Source of the DNA: Caulobacter sp. 17J80-11
Lineage (GTDB): Bacteria > Pseudomonadota > Alphaproteobacteria > Caulobacterales > Caulobacteraceae
Assembly: GCF_014349105.1 (NCBI RefSeq)
Contig: NZ_JACSJI010000004.1
Coordinates: 62,001-126,000 of the forward strand
DNA: 64,000 nucleotides
Direction of reading: 5' to 3'
Program-made: the position numbers and the translations under genes
In this document: positions 16,260 to 25,074 of the stretch, piece after piece
Position numbering within the stretch: the stretch's first letter is position 1
Layout of the letters: each line of letters begins with the position of its first letter
The notes under the pieces: generated by a model
Database searches by the model: none
What the model saw: the letters and a program-made list of their open reading frames with translations, nothing else
Told to the model about the DNA's origin: nothing

Positions 16260-16862
16260 CTACCCCGCCGCCAACGCCATCCGCACCAGCTCCGACAGGC
16301 TGCCGGCCTGCATCTTCGACATCACATGGGCGCGGTAGATCTCCACCGTGCGCGGGCTGATGCCCAGGTCGAAGGCGATCACCTTGTTGGCCTTGCCGGC
16401 GACCAGGCCGTCCAGCACCTGGCGTTCGCGCCCCGACAGGGCGGCCAGGCGCTCGCGCACGGCGGCCCGCTCGGCGTCCTGGCGCTCCAGGCCCTCGCGC
16501 TGGGTCAGGGCGGCGCGCACGGCGGCCAGCAGCAGCTCGTCGTCGAACGGCTTTTCGATGAAGTCGGCGACCCCGGCCTTCATGGCCTCGACCGCCAGCG
16601 GCACGTCGGCGTGGCCGGTGATCATCACGATGGGATGCGGCGCGCCCAGCGCCTTCAGCCGGCGCACCAGCTCAACCCCGTTCATCTGCGGCATGCGCAC
16701 GTCGGTGACCACGCAGCCCGGCTCCAGCTCTTCATAGGCGTCGAGCAGGGCGGTGGCGGCGTCCCAGGTGCGCGCCTTCAGCCCGGCGCTCTCCAGCAGG
16801 AAGGCGATGGAGTCGCGCACCGCCGCGTCGTCGTCCACCACGTGCACCACCGGCTCAGTCAT
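16260..16862 (-). CDS. fixJ: FixJ response regulator
   Basis: 200 residues. Receiver domain 1-120 with the acidic pocket VVDDD at 8-12 and acceptor D54 ([13 protein letters not shown]), K about 104 in FIEKPF, then a LuxR-type helix-turn-helix (about 138-195: [40 protein letters not shown]). Length and domain spacing match FixJ. It is phosphorylated by FixL when oxygen is low and activates target promoters. The start overlaps the end of fixL by 8 bp, so the pair is translationally coupled. Confidence 0.93.
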   Translation of the reverse strand: MTEPVVHVVDDDAAVRDSIAFLLESAGLKARTWDAATALLDAYEELEPGCVVTDVRMPQMNGVELVRRLKALGAPHPIVMITGHADVPLAVEAMKAGVADFIEKPFDDELLLAAVRAALTQREGLERQDAERAAVRERLAALSGRERQVLDGLVAGKANKVIAFDLGISPRTVEIYRAHVMSKMQAGSLSELVRMALAAG

Positions 16863-18366
16863 CGGCGTCCTCGTCGAATTGATCCGGGCCGACCGCCCGA
16901 AGGGTGAAGTTGAAGACCGTGCCGCCGCCGGGGTTCGGCTCGGCCCAGATGCGCCCGCCGTGGCTTTCCACGATGGTGCGCGAGATCGACAGGCCCACCC
17001 CCATGCCCTCGGCCTTGGTGGTGAAGAACGGCGTGAACAGCTGGGCGGCGGCCTCCGGGGCCAGGCCGGAGCCGGTGTCGGCCACGCTGACCTGGACCAT
17101 GTTGTCGGGGGCGGGGACGGCGCGGATCTCCAGCACCCGCGTGGGCGCCTCGTCCATGGCCTCCAGGCCGTTGCGGATCAGGTTCAGCAGCACTTGCTGG
17201 ATCTGCACCTTGTCGGCCAGCACCTGATCCACCTGCGGGTCCAGGGCGAAGCGCACGTGCACGCCGCGCTCGCGCGCCCCGACCAGGGCCAGGGCCGAGG
17301 CTTCCTCGATCAGGCGCGGCAGGTTCTCCACCCGCCGCTCGGTCTCGCCGCGGGCCACGAAGTCGCGCAGGCGGCGGATGATGTCGCCGGCGCGCAGGGC
17401 CTGCTCGCCGGCCTTGTCGACGGCGTCGGCGACGCGCTCGAACGGCGGGGGATCGGCCTTCAGCAGCCGGCTGGTGCCCTTCAGGTAATTGGTCACCGCC
17501 GCTAGCGGCTGGTTCAGCTCGTGGGCCAGGGCCGAGGCCATCTCGCCCATGGCGGTCAGGCGCGAGATGTGGACCAGCTCCGACTGCATCTGCTGCAGCC
17601 GCGCCTCGGTGTTGTGGCGGTCGGTCAGGTCGCGCACGAAGCCGGTGAAGAACCGCTGGCCGCCCGAGTTCATCTCGCCGACCGCCAGCTCCATGGGGAA
17701 GGTCGAACCGTCGCGCCGTTCGCCCACCACCACCCGGCCCAGGCCGATGATCCGCCGCTCGCCGGTGGTGAGATAGCGGGTCAGATAGCCGTCGTGCGCC
17801 TCGCGGTGAGGGGAGGGCATCAGCATGGAGACGTTGCGGCCGAGCACCTCGGCCTCGCTCCAGCCGAACAGGCGCTCGGCCGCCGGGCTGAAGGTGACGA
17901 TCAGACCGGCTTCGTCGATCACCACCATGGCGTCGGGCACGGTGTCCAGGATGGAGCGCAGGTGCGCCTCGCGCGCGGCCAGGTCGCGTCGGTGGTCGTC
18001 GGCCCGGTCGCGGGCGCGCTGGTACCACTCGCCGCCGACCCCGAGCGAAGCGCCGAGCGCCACGAAGATCACCACGCTCAGCGCGTCGCCTAGATCGAGC
18101 GGGTTGGACAGCACCAGGCCCGCCGCCGCGCCCAGCACGGTCGCCGCCGCTCCGGTTCGCCAGCCGCCGAACGAGGCGGCCACCACCACGCCCGGCACGA
18201 AGAACAGGAACACCTCCCGGTCGTCCAGCAGCGGCGTCAGCGCCCAGCGCACGACCAGGGCCGCGGCCGCGAACAGCACCGCCAGCGCCAGGGCGACATA
18301 GCTCCGCCGGCCGGGACTCCAGGAGGTCGGGTCGAACCAGGACAGTTTAGGCAGTTCCCTCAGCAT
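16855..18366 (-). CDS. fixL: FixL oxygen-sensing heme-PAS histidine kinase
   Basis: 503 residues from the ATG at 18366; an upstream GTG at 18429 is open but less likely. Hydrophobic N-terminus (helices about 22-42, 50-68, 70-88, 94-112), then a PAS domain (about 130-250). In PAS, H191 (in HREAHDGY) lines up with the heme-ligating histidine of rhizobial FixL, and R211 (IIGLGR) with the arginine that contacts bound O2. HisKA contains H282 ([10 protein letters not shown]), followed by HATPase_c ([21 protein letters not shown]). Heme binding is inferred from these residues. It is divergent from the alternative oxidase gene. Confidence 0.93.
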   Translation of the reverse strand: MLRELPKLSWFDPTSWSPGRRSYVALALAVLFAAAALVVRWALTPLLDDREVFLFFVPGVVVAASFGGWRTGAAATVLGAAAGLVLSNPLDLGDALSVVIFVALGASLGVGGEWYQRARDRADDHRRDLAAREAHLRSILDTVPDAMVVIDEAGLIVTFSPAAERLFGWSEAEVLGRNVSMLMPSPHREAHDGYLTRYLTTGERRIIGLGRVVVGERRDGSTFPMELAVGEMNSGGQRFFTGFVRDLTDRHNTEARLQQMQSELVHISRLTAMGEMASALAHELNQPLAAVTNYLKGTSRLLKADPPPFERVADAVDKAGEQALRAGDIIRRLRDFVARGETERRVENLPRLIEEASALALVGARERGVHVRFALDPQVDQVLADKVQIQQVLLNLIRNGLEAMDEAPTRVLEIRAVPAPDNMVQVSVADTGSGLAPEAAAQLFTPFFTTKAEGMGVGLSISRTIVESHGGRIWAEPNPGGGTVFNFTLRAVGPDQFDEDADD

Positions 18367-18554
18367 CGACGTCCCGACACGCGCGCGCGGTTCGGGACCG
18401 CGCCAATCTAGAGAAAACCCAACGCGCACGGAGACTAAGGGATTCCCCGTATGGCGAAGACCTGAATGTCGCCGTTCGGCGGCCAGGCGTACCTCTTCGC
18501 CAACACCGGCGCCGAGCCGGACCGGCCCTTCGGCGCCATCAGAGAGGTGCTCTC

Positions 18555-19259
18555 ATGACCGCTCCCCTTGTCGACCTTTCGGTTCACCATCGGGCCCACG
18601 GCGCTTCGGACCGCGTGGCCTTCGGCTTCGTGAAGGCGCTGCGCTTCTTCGCCGACACCTTCTTCGCCAAGCGTTACGGCCACCGCGCGGTGGTGCTGGA
18701 GACGGTGGCGGCGGTGCCGGGCATGGTCGGCGCCACCTTCAGCCACCTGAAGGCCCTGCGCCGGATGCGCGACGACCGCGGCTGGATCAAGACGCTGATG
18801 GACGAAGCCGAGAACGAGCGCATGCACCTGATGACCTTCATCGAGGTGTGCAAGCCGACCCTGTTCGAGCGCGCGGTGATCCTGCTGGCCCAGGGCGTGT
18901 TCTACAACTTCTTCTTCCTGCTCTACCTGATGTCGCCCAAGACCGCCCACCGGGTGGTCGGCTACTTCGAGGAAGAGGCGGTGATCAGCTACACCCACTA
19001 CCTCGCCGAGATCGACGAGGGCCGCTCGGCCAACGTGGCGGCGCCCGAGATCGCCAAGCGCTACTGGAATCTCCCCGACACCGCGACCCTGCGCGACGTG
19101 GTGCTGGTGGTCCGCGCCGACGAGGCCCACCACCGCGACGTCAACCACGACTTCGCCAACCAGTTGGCCGGCCTGCCGCAGGTCGCCATCGCCGAGTGCC
19201 CCCCGCACGCGGAGCTGACCCCCAACTGGAAGGCCGCGGCCTGGCCCAAGGCGGCCTGA
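18555..19259 (+). CDS. aox: Alternative oxidase (cyanide-insensitive ubiquinol oxidase)
   Basis: 234 residues, typical of bacterial AOX. All di-iron ligands are recognisable: E49 (LETVA), E88 and H91 (NERMHL), E139 (YFEEEAV), E190 and H193 (ADEAHH). Two hydrophobic interfacial helices (about 45-65 and 105-127) fit a monotopic inner-membrane protein. AOX passes electrons from ubiquinol straight to O2 without pumping protons, giving a branch that tolerates cyanide, NO or sulfide. GAGAGG precedes the ATG. The gene is back-to-back with fixLJ across 188 bp, so oxygen-dependent control is likely, and it ends in a strong terminator. No FNR/FixK-type TTGAT-N4-ATCAA box was seen upstream. Confidence 0.95.
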   Translation: MTAPLVDLSVHHRAHGASDRVAFGFVKALRFFADTFFAKRYGHRAVVLETVAAVPGMVGATFSHLKALRRMRDDRGWIKTLMDEAENERMHLMTFIEVCKPTLFERAVILLAQGVFYNFFFLLYLMSPKTAHRVVGYFEEEAVISYTHYLAEIDEGRSANVAAPEIAKRYWNLPDTATLRDVVLVVRADEAHHRDVNHDFANQLAGLPQVAIAECPPHAELTPNWKAAAWPKAA

Positions 19260-19292
19260 GGTTCCAGGGCCGAGGGCTCCTCCAAAACTGAA

Positions 19293-19325
19293 AAGCGCGG
19301 GTCCCCCGTCCCGCGCTTCTTTTTT
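19293..19325 (+). terminator. Rho-independent terminator of aox
   Basis: AAGCGCGGG (19293-19301), 8-nt loop, CCCGCGCTT (19310-19318), then CTTTTTT. Perfect 9-bp stem with a T-run on the + strand, 34 bp after the aox stop codon. Confidence 0.92.
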
Positions 19326-19452
19326 CGCCCCAAGCGAGGGCTCCAGCAGGAGGCCCGCTTTCGCGCCAAAGGGGGCGGCGCTTCGGCGGTGTCGTGCTGG
19401 AGCCCTCGTGCCGCCCGGGGTGGGCGGCGGCTCCCCGAGGGAGTTCCTGAAA

Positions 19453-19635
19453 TCAGGGGCAGGGCGCGGCGATCCGGGCGCGCACGGGCGTCGCGCGCAT
19501 CCGTCGGGCCACCGCCGTCAGGTCCGTGACGCCGGCGATCCGCACGCACTTCAGGTCGCCGTGCCGGTCGTCGACGACCAGTCCCTCAGCGGCGAGCGCC
19601 GCGTGCAGCGCGCGGGCGAAGGTTTCGGCGTCCAT
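19453..19635 (-). CDS. Small protein of unknown function
   Basis: 60 residues (MDAETFARALHAALAAEG... ending PCP). GAGGA lies about 8 nt upstream of the ATG. The composition suggests a helix followed by a beta hairpin (LVVDDRHGDLKCVRIAGV) and a second helix. No family recognised. It is an isolated minus-strand frame between the aox terminator and kup. The good ribosome binding site and protein-like composition argue for a real gene; it may still be spurious. Confidence 0.5.
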   Translation of the reverse strand: MDAETFARALHAALAAEGLVVDDRHGDLKCVRIAGVTDLTAVARRMRATPVRARIAAPCP

Positions 19636-19783
19636 GTCAGGATCCTCGACGAGCGCCAGAATCCCGCTTTCTGGCGCGCGGGGCCAGTCCGTAGCTTTGC
19701 GGACGCCGGGTCGATCTTTATGCGGCCTTTATGCGGCGCGTCCCGGTTCGCCATCGAAACCCGCAGACGCCGGGCGCTAGAGC

Positions 19784-19811
19784 CCCCTTCGCCCGCAGTC
19801 GGGCGAAGGGG
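19784..19811 (+). promoter_or_regulatory. Hairpin that buries the kup ribosome binding site
   Basis: CCCCTTCGCCCG (19784-19795), loop CAGT, CGGGCGAAGGGG (19800-19811): a perfect 12-bp stem. Its right arm contains the only Shine-Dalgarno sequence of kup (GAAGGGG, 8 nt before the GTG at 19820). When folded, the ribosome site would be closed, so it may set or switch kup translation. Confidence 0.6.
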
Positions 19812-19819
19812 ATACGTCC

Positions 19820-21736
19820 GTGGCCGTCGCCGTCGATCAATCAGATGCCGTAAATTCCGCCGTGCCGACCCATCCGCCCGGCCACGGGCTGTTCGCCCTG
19901 ATGATCGGCGCGGTGGGCGTGGTGTTCGGCGACATCGGCACCAGCCCGCTCTACGCCATGCGCGAGGCGCTGAGCCACGTGCGCGGCGGCGCGGCCGAGC
20001 CGGCCGTGCTGGGCGTGGTGTCGCTGATCGTCTGGGCCCTGATCCTGATCGTCACGGTCAAGTACGTGATCTTCGTGCTGCGGGCGGACAACCGGGGCGA
20101 GGGCGGCACCCTGGCCCTGATGGCCCTGGCCCAGCGCGCGCTCGGCTATCGCTCGGTGTTCATCTTCGTGCTGGGCGTGTTCGGGGCGGCGCTGTTCTAC
20201 GGCGACGGGGTGATCACCCCCGCCATCTCGGTGCTCTCGGCGGTGGAGGGGCTGCGCGACGCGCCGGGCCTCGGCCACGCCGTCGATCCGTTCGTATTGC
20301 CGGGCGCCGCCGCCGTGCTGGTCGCCCTGTTCCTGGTCCAGTCGCGCGGCACCGCCCACGTGGGGGCCCTGTTCGGGCCGATCATGGTGGTCTGGTTCCT
20401 GGCCATCGCGGGGCTGGGCCTGATGCACGTTCTGCAAAACCCGGGCGTGCTGCTGGCCCTGAGCCCGCACTGGGGCGTGCGGCTGCTGCTCGAGAACGGC
20501 GTGCTGGGCTTCGTGATCCTGGGCAGCGTGTTCCTGGCGGTCACCGGGGCGGAGGCGCTCTACGCCGACATCGGCCACTTCGGGAAGGCCCCGATCCGCG
20601 CGGCCTGGCTGGTCCTAGCCTTCCCGTGCCTGGTGCTGAACTATCTGGGGCAGGGGGCCGCCGTGCTGGCCGAGCCGAGCGCCCAGGCCAACCCGTTCTT
20701 CCGGATGATCCCGGAGGTCGCCTACTGGCCGATGCTGCTGCTGGCCACCGCCGCCACCGTGATCGCCAGCCAGGCGGTCATCACCGGGGCCTTCTCAGTC
20801 ACCCAGCAGGCGGTGCAACTGGGCCTGCTGCCGCGCATCGACATCAAGCGCACCAGCGAGACCGTGGCGGGCCAGATCTTCGTGCCGCAGGTCAACGTGT
20901 TCCTGCTGGTCGGCGTGCTGTTCCTGCTGATCACCTTCCGGACCTCCTCGGCCATGGCCTCGGCCTACGGCATCGCCGTCACCGCCACCATGGTGATCAC
21001 CGTGCTGCTGCTGTTCGTGATCGCGCGGCGCTGCTGGAAGTGGCCGCTGGCCGGGACCCTGGCCCTGGTGGCGCCGCTGCTGGCGCTGGACGTCACCTTC
21101 CTGGGCGCCAACTCGCTGAAGATCCACGAGGGCGGCTGGTTCCCGCTGGCCCTGGGCGGCGGCCTGGTGCTCCTGATGTGGACCTGGTCGAAGGGCACGC
21201 GGATCCTCGCCGCCAAGACCCGGCGGGACTCCCTGCCTCTGGCCGACCTGATCGAGTCGCTCAGCGCGCGCCCGCCGCGCCGGGTGAGCGGCACGGCGGT
21301 GTTCCTGACCTCCGACCCCACGGTCGCCCCGGTCGCCCTGATGCACAACCTCAAGCACAACAAGGTGCTGCACGAGAAGAACGTCATCCTGACCGTCGTC
21401 GTCTCGGACGCGCCGCGCGTGCCGGAAGCCGATCGCGTCGCCATCGAACCGCTGACCGCCGACTTCAAGCGGGTGAGGCTGACCTACGGCTTCATGGAGA
21501 ACCCGAACGTGCCCAAGGCGCTGAGCTTGTGCCGGCGGCAGGGCCTGAAGTTCGACATCATGTCGACCTCGTTCTTCCTGGGACGCCGCTCGGTGGTCGC
21601 CTCGGCCAAGGAAGGCATGCCGCCCTGGCAGGACAAGCTCTTCATCTTCCTGCTGAGAAACGCAGCCAACCCTACGGACTTCTACCGGATCCCGCCGGGA
21701 CGCGTGGTGGAGATGGGAACGCAGGTGACGATCTGA
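19820..21736 (+). CDS. kup: Kup low-affinity potassium uptake protein
   Basis: 638 residues from a GTG at 19820. The Kup/HAK/KT family signature is at the start of the first helix (GVVFGDIGTSPLYAMREA), followed by about 12 transmembrane segments (to about residue 455) and a hydrophilic C-terminal domain ending YRIPPGRVVEMGTQVTI, as is usual for Kup. It imports K+ with H+ across the inner membrane. The ribosome binding site lies inside a perfect hairpin (19784-19811). It faces a KdpDE-like two-component pair on the opposite strand; no kdpFABC genes are in view. Confidence 0.95.
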   Translation: MAVAVDQSDAVNSAVPTHPPGHGLFALMIGAVGVVFGDIGTSPLYAMREALSHVRGGAAEPAVLGVVSLIVWALILIVTVKYVIFVLRADNRGEGGTLALMALAQRALGYRSVFIFVLGVFGAALFYGDGVITPAISVLSAVEGLRDAPGLGHAVDPFVLPGAAAVLVALFLVQSRGTAHVGALFGPIMVVWFLAIAGLGLMHVLQNPGVLLALSPHWGVRLLLENGVLGFVILGSVFLAVTGAEALYADIGHFGKAPIRAAWLVLAFPCLVLNYLGQGAAVLAEPSAQANPFFRMIPEVAYWPMLLLATAATVIASQAVITGAFSVTQQAVQLGLLPRIDIKRTSETVAGQIFVPQVNVFLLVGVLFLLITFRTSSAMASAYGIAVTATMVITVLLLFVIARRCWKWPLAGTLALVAPLLALDVTFLGANSLKIHEGGWFPLALGGGLVLLMWTWSKGTRILAAKTRRDSLPLADLIESLSARPPRRVSGTAVFLTSDPTVAPVALMHNLKHNKVLHEKNVILTVVVSDAPRVPEADRVAIEPLTADFKRVRLTYGFMENPNVPKALSLCRRQGLKFDIMSTSFFLGRRSVVASAKEGMPPWQDKLFIFLLRNAANPTDFYRIPPGRVVEMGTQVTI

Positions 21737-21811
21737 GGCGAGGGGGAAGGGGAGCCATCCGGCTCTCTTTCTCTCGTAAGGCCCCCCGAGCTTTGCTTTG
21801 CGCGCGAAACC

Positions 21812-21897
21812 CGTATGTCCCGACGCAAGTCGGGACCCAGGCACATCTGCAACGGTAGTGGGTTTCATCTGGGCCCCGACTTTCGTCGGGGCGTACG
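21812..21897. repeat. Inverted repeat element with two internal hairpins
   Basis: Left arm 21812-21840 and right arm 21869-21897 are near-complementary (CGTATGTCCCGAC... against ...GTCGGGGCGTACG), and each arm is itself a hairpin (GTCCCGA/TCGGGAC; CCCCGAC/GTCGGGG). It sits between the convergent kup and kdpE genes. Layout matches the larger elements at 25632 and 41414, suggesting a related MITE- or REP-like family. Confidence 0.65.
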
Positions 21898-21943
21898 GAG
21901 TTTGGCGGCCGGCCTAGCGCAGCAGGGCCGCAAGGGGAGAGGG

Positions 21944-22636
21944 CTACTCGCTGACGAACCGGTAGCCCACCCCCGGCTCGGTGAGGATGCGCCGGGGCGC
22001 GGCGGGATCGGCCTCCAGCTTCTGGCGCAGCTGGCCGACGAACACCCGCAGGTAGGCGACGTCCTCGACGTGGGCCGGGCCCCAGACGGCGGTCAGCAGC
22101 TGGCGGTGGGTGGTCACCTTGCCGCCGCCCTCCACCAGCCGGGCCAGCAGGTCGTATTCCTTGGGCGACAGCCGCACGACCTGACCGGCGCGGACGACGC
22201 GGCGGCCGACCAGGTCGATCTCCAGGTCGCCGGCCCGCACGACCGGGCTCACGCCCTCGCGCTGCACGCGGTGGCGCAGCGCCACGCGCAGGCGCGCCAG
22301 CAGCTCGCCGATCCCGAACGGCTTCTCGACATAGTCGTCGGCCCCGAGGTCCAGGGCGTCGATCTTCTCGGTCTCGCGGTCGCGGGCCGACAGGATCAGG
22401 ATCGGGCCGTCGTAGAAGGCCCGCGCCTTGGCCAGCGCCTCCTTGCCGTCCATGTCCGGCAGGCCGAGGTCCAGCACCACCGCGTCGGGCGCCTTGCGGG
22501 CCAGCTCGCGCAGGCCGGCCGCGCCGTCGTCAGCACGGACAACCTCGTAACCGGCCGCGTCCAGGGCCGGGCCCAGGAAGCGGTGGATCTGCGGTTCGTC
22601 GTCGACGACCAGCACGCGCGGCCGATGGGCGGACAT
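21944..22636 (-). CDS. kdpE: KdpE-like OmpR-family response regulator
   Basis: 230 residues. Receiver domain with VVDDE at 10-14 and acceptor D56 (AVVLDLGLPDMDG), then an OmpR-type winged helix (about 130-228, with LSPKEYDLLARLVEGGGKVTTHRQLL and the ending EPGVGYRF typical of KdpE). In E. coli KdpE activates kdpFABC when K+ is low. Here its ATG overlaps the kinase stop by 1 nt (TGATG), so the two are translationally coupled, and the closest K+ gene is kup. Regulation of kup is inference. Confidence 0.9.
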   Translation of the reverse strand: MSAHRPRVLVVDDEPQIHRFLGPALDAAGYEVVRADDGAAGLRELARKAPDAVVLDLGLPDMDGKEALAKARAFYDGPILILSARDRETEKIDALDLGADDYVEKPFGIGELLARLRVALRHRVQREGVSPVVRAGDLEIDLVGRRVVRAGQVVRLSPKEYDLLARLVEGGGKVTTHRQLLTAVWGPAHVEDVAYLRVFVGQLRQKLEADPAAPRRILTEPGVGYRFVSE

Positions 22637-24162
22637 CAGAGCAGCTCCTTGGCGGTCGGCACGGCCTTGGGCAGGGCGATCAGAAAGCGGGAGCCGCGCC
22701 CGTCCGCCACCGGGCTGGCGACGGCGATCCGGCCGCCCATGGCCTCGATGAAGCCCCGCGCGATGGACAGGCCCAGGCCCAGGCCCTCGCCGCGGTCGCT
22801 GGGCGCCTGCAGCCGCCGGAACTTGTCGAACACCCGGTCCAGCGCGTCGGCCGGAATGCCGGGGCCCTCGTCCTCGATGGTGATCAGCACGTTTGCGAGG
22901 TCCTCGTGGGCGGCGATCTCGATGCGCGAGCCCTCGGGCGCGTAGGCGGCGGCGTTGTCGAGGATGTTGAGCAGGGCCTGCTCCAGCAGGACCGGATCGG
23001 TGCGCACCTTCGACAGGTCGCGGGCGAAGTCGCGCACGATCTTGCGCCGGCCAAGCCGCTCCCCCAGGCGCTCGACCGCGGCGTTCAGCACCTCGCGCGC
23101 GTCGGTCCAGCTGCGGCGCGGCCTCAGCGCCCCGGCCTCCAGCCGGCCCATGTCCAGCAGCTCGCCGACATAGCGGTTCAGCCGGCGGGCGTCCTCGGCG
23201 ATGCTCTCCAGCAGGTCGCGGCGGACCGCCGGTTTCAGGTCGGTCCCGAACTCGAGCAGGGTGGTGGCCGAGCCCAGCACGCTGGACAGCGGCGTGCGGA
23301 AGTCGTGGCTGATCGAGTTGAGCAGGGCCGAGCGCAACTGGTCGGCCCGGCGCAGGGCCTCGTTCTCGGCCGCCGCCGAGGCCAGCTGCGCGCGCTCCAG
23401 CGCCACCGCGCCCTGCTCGAGCAGGGCTGAGACCCGGCCCTCCGCGTCGGGGGCGAGGCCGCGCAGGCCGACCACGCCGACCCGCTCGCGCAGGCCCTGC
23501 AGCGCCCGGAACGTCCAGCCGGTCTCCGCATCCGAGGTCTCGCCGCTTTCCCAGACGCGCCTGGCCGCCGCCGCGCCGTCGGGGCTCAGCTTCTCCAGGC
23601 CGGTCGGGCCGCCGGCGATGCGCAGGCCGTCCTCGGCCGGAAGCAGCACGATGGTGATCGCCCCGGCGGCGGCGGTCGCCTGGGCGGCCAGGGCCTGGGC
23701 GGCCTGGTCGGGGGTGGCGGCGGCCGAAAGCGTGCGGCTGGCCTCCAGCAGGGCGCCGACCGTGTCCGCCTGGCGGGCCGACACGCGGGCGTTGTCGCGC
23801 ACCCGACCGGCCAGCCAGCCGGTGGCGAGCGCTACGGCGAAGAACATCGAGAAGGTCAGCAGGTCGGCCGGATGGCCGATCTCGAAGCTGTAGCGCGGCG
23901 ACAGGAAGGCGAAGTTGTAGACCACCGCCGCGGCCAGGGCGGCGAGCAGGGCGGGCCCCAGGCCGAAGCCGACCGCGCTGACCAGCACGGCGACCTGGAA
24001 CACCATCGCCAGGTTGCCGCCGTCCAGCACCGGTTCGAGCGCGCGGGCGGCGGCCGTCGCCAGCGCGACGAGGGCCAGGGCGGCGACATAGCCGCCGATG
24101 GCGCGCGCGCCCGGCCGGCGGCGGTCGGCGGCGGTTTGCAGCAGGCGGACGGGCGTGGGCAT
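22636..24162 (-). CDS. KdpD-like sensor kinase lacking the N-terminal KdpD and Usp domains
   Basis: 508 residues from the ATG at 24162. It starts almost directly with the four-helix DUF4118 membrane domain (about 22-120, with YNFAFLSPRYSFEI as in KdpD). A GAF-like linker follows (about 135-255), then HisKA (H286 in SISHDFRTPLSSVLGSATTL, the KdpD-type H-box) and HATPase_c (EDEGPGIP, GLGLGLSIARGFIEAMGG). Full-length KdpD is about 900 residues, with a P-loop KdpD domain and a universal-stress-protein domain in front; both are absent. It is therefore a C-terminal-half KdpD, coupled to kdpE. Such short forms occur in other bacteria, but the signal they sense is unclear. Confidence 0.9.
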   Translation of the reverse strand: MPTPVRLLQTAADRRRPGARAIGGYVAALALVALATAAARALEPVLDGGNLAMVFQVAVLVSAVGFGLGPALLAALAAAVVYNFAFLSPRYSFEIGHPADLLTFSMFFAVALATGWLAGRVRDNARVSARQADTVGALLEASRTLSAAATPDQAAQALAAQATAAAGAITIVLLPAEDGLRIAGGPTGLEKLSPDGAAAARRVWESGETSDAETGWTFRALQGLRERVGVVGLRGLAPDAEGRVSALLEQGAVALERAQLASAAAENEALRRADQLRSALLNSISHDFRTPLSSVLGSATTLLEFGTDLKPAVRRDLLESIAEDARRLNRYVGELLDMGRLEAGALRPRRSWTDAREVLNAAVERLGERLGRRKIVRDFARDLSKVRTDPVLLEQALLNILDNAAAYAPEGSRIEIAAHEDLANVLITIEDEGPGIPADALDRVFDKFRRLQAPSDRGEGLGLGLSIARGFIEAMGGRIAVASPVADGRGSRFLIALPKAVPTAKELL

Positions 24163-24212
24163 AGCAGCCCCGCTTAGCACTGTTCGCGCCAAGACGCGCC
24201 TACAGCGCGCGC

Positions 24213-24956
24213 CTACAGGTCGAGCAGGCCCTGCAGGGCGGCCTCGGCGACCGCCTGCACGCGCGTCTTCACCGCCAGGCGGCGGCAGGCGCGCTCGACG
24301 TGCTCGTCCACCGTGCGGGCGGAGATGCCGAGGATCTCGCTGATGTCGGCCGAGCTCTTGCCGTCGCGCACCCACTTCAGGCACTCGATCTGGCGGACGC
24401 TGAGCGTCTTCCCGGCGGGCGGCGCGCCGGCGGCCTCGCGCCACAGCCTCATGCCGGCCAGGCCGAAGTGGATCGCGAGCAGGTGGGTGGCGGCGCGCTG
24501 GTACGGATCCTCGCAGTCGGCCCGTTCGGCCGCCATTGAGGTGGCGAAGGCGCCTTCCTGGCCGCGGTCGACGGTGACGATGTAGCCGTCGTGCAGGCCG
24601 AAGTCGGCCAGCTCGTCGAACACCAGCTGCTCGCGCGGGGCCAGCGGTTGCGCCTTCAGCTGGGTCCAGAAGGTCGGGGCGGCGGTGGCGTGGCGGGTGA
24701 TCGGGCAGTGCTCGGCGTGGCCGCGTTCCCCATAGTGGACCACCCAGGGATGGTCGACGTTGCCGAACAGCATGTCGACGCTGCGCACGCCGGCCCGTCT
24801 GGCCATGCGGACGCCGATGACGATCTCGTAGCCGAAGGACTTGAGCTCCCGCCCGACCACTTCGTCCAGTTGCGCCAGCGAGGTGGCCTTCTCGGCGGCG
24901 GCGACGGCGTCGAACGCGCGTCGCGCGATATCGGAATCGAACTTGGAGGCTCCCAT
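24213..24956 (-). CDS. LuxR-type regulator with autoinducer-binding-like domain (solo)
   Basis: 247 residues. The N-terminal 170 residues resemble the autoinducer-binding domain (HPWVVHYGERGHAEHCPITRHATAAPTFW occupies the place of the ligand pocket). The C-terminus is a LuxR helix-turn-helix (about 180-240: LSVRQIECLKWVRDGKSSADISEILGISARTVDEHV). No luxI-type synthase is in the window, so it is a LuxR solo, able to respond to outside signals or none. The pocket residues differ enough from classical acyl-homoserine-lactone receptors that ligand binding is uncertain. It ends 50 bp before the kinase gene. Confidence 0.82.
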   Translation of the reverse strand: MGASKFDSDIARRAFDAVAAAEKATSLAQLDEVVGRELKSFGYEIVIGVRMARRAGVRSVDMLFGNVDHPWVVHYGERGHAEHCPITRHATAAPTFWTQLKAQPLAPREQLVFDELADFGLHDGYIVTVDRGQEGAFATSMAAERADCEDPYQRAATHLLAIHFGLAGMRLWREAAGAPPAGKTLSVRQIECLKWVRDGKSSADISEILGISARTVDEHVERACRRLAVKTRVQAVAEAALQGLLDL

Positions 24957-25074
24957 TTCGGGAACACAACCATAAGCCGATGCCGAGTCCAGCCCTCGCG
25001 GTCGGACAAAATGACCTAAGGTCAGGTTTTTGGGCGTTTTTTGTGCCGCCGTGACCTCGACGAAGCGGTGCGGT

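Noticed and set aside
18367-18554. Search for an FNR/FixK box (TTGAT-N4-ATCAA) between fixL and aox.
   Set aside because: No such palindrome is present in the region.
19820-19855. A GATCAATCAGATG stretch as a regulator site.
   Set aside because: It is inside the kup coding sequence and is not symmetrical.
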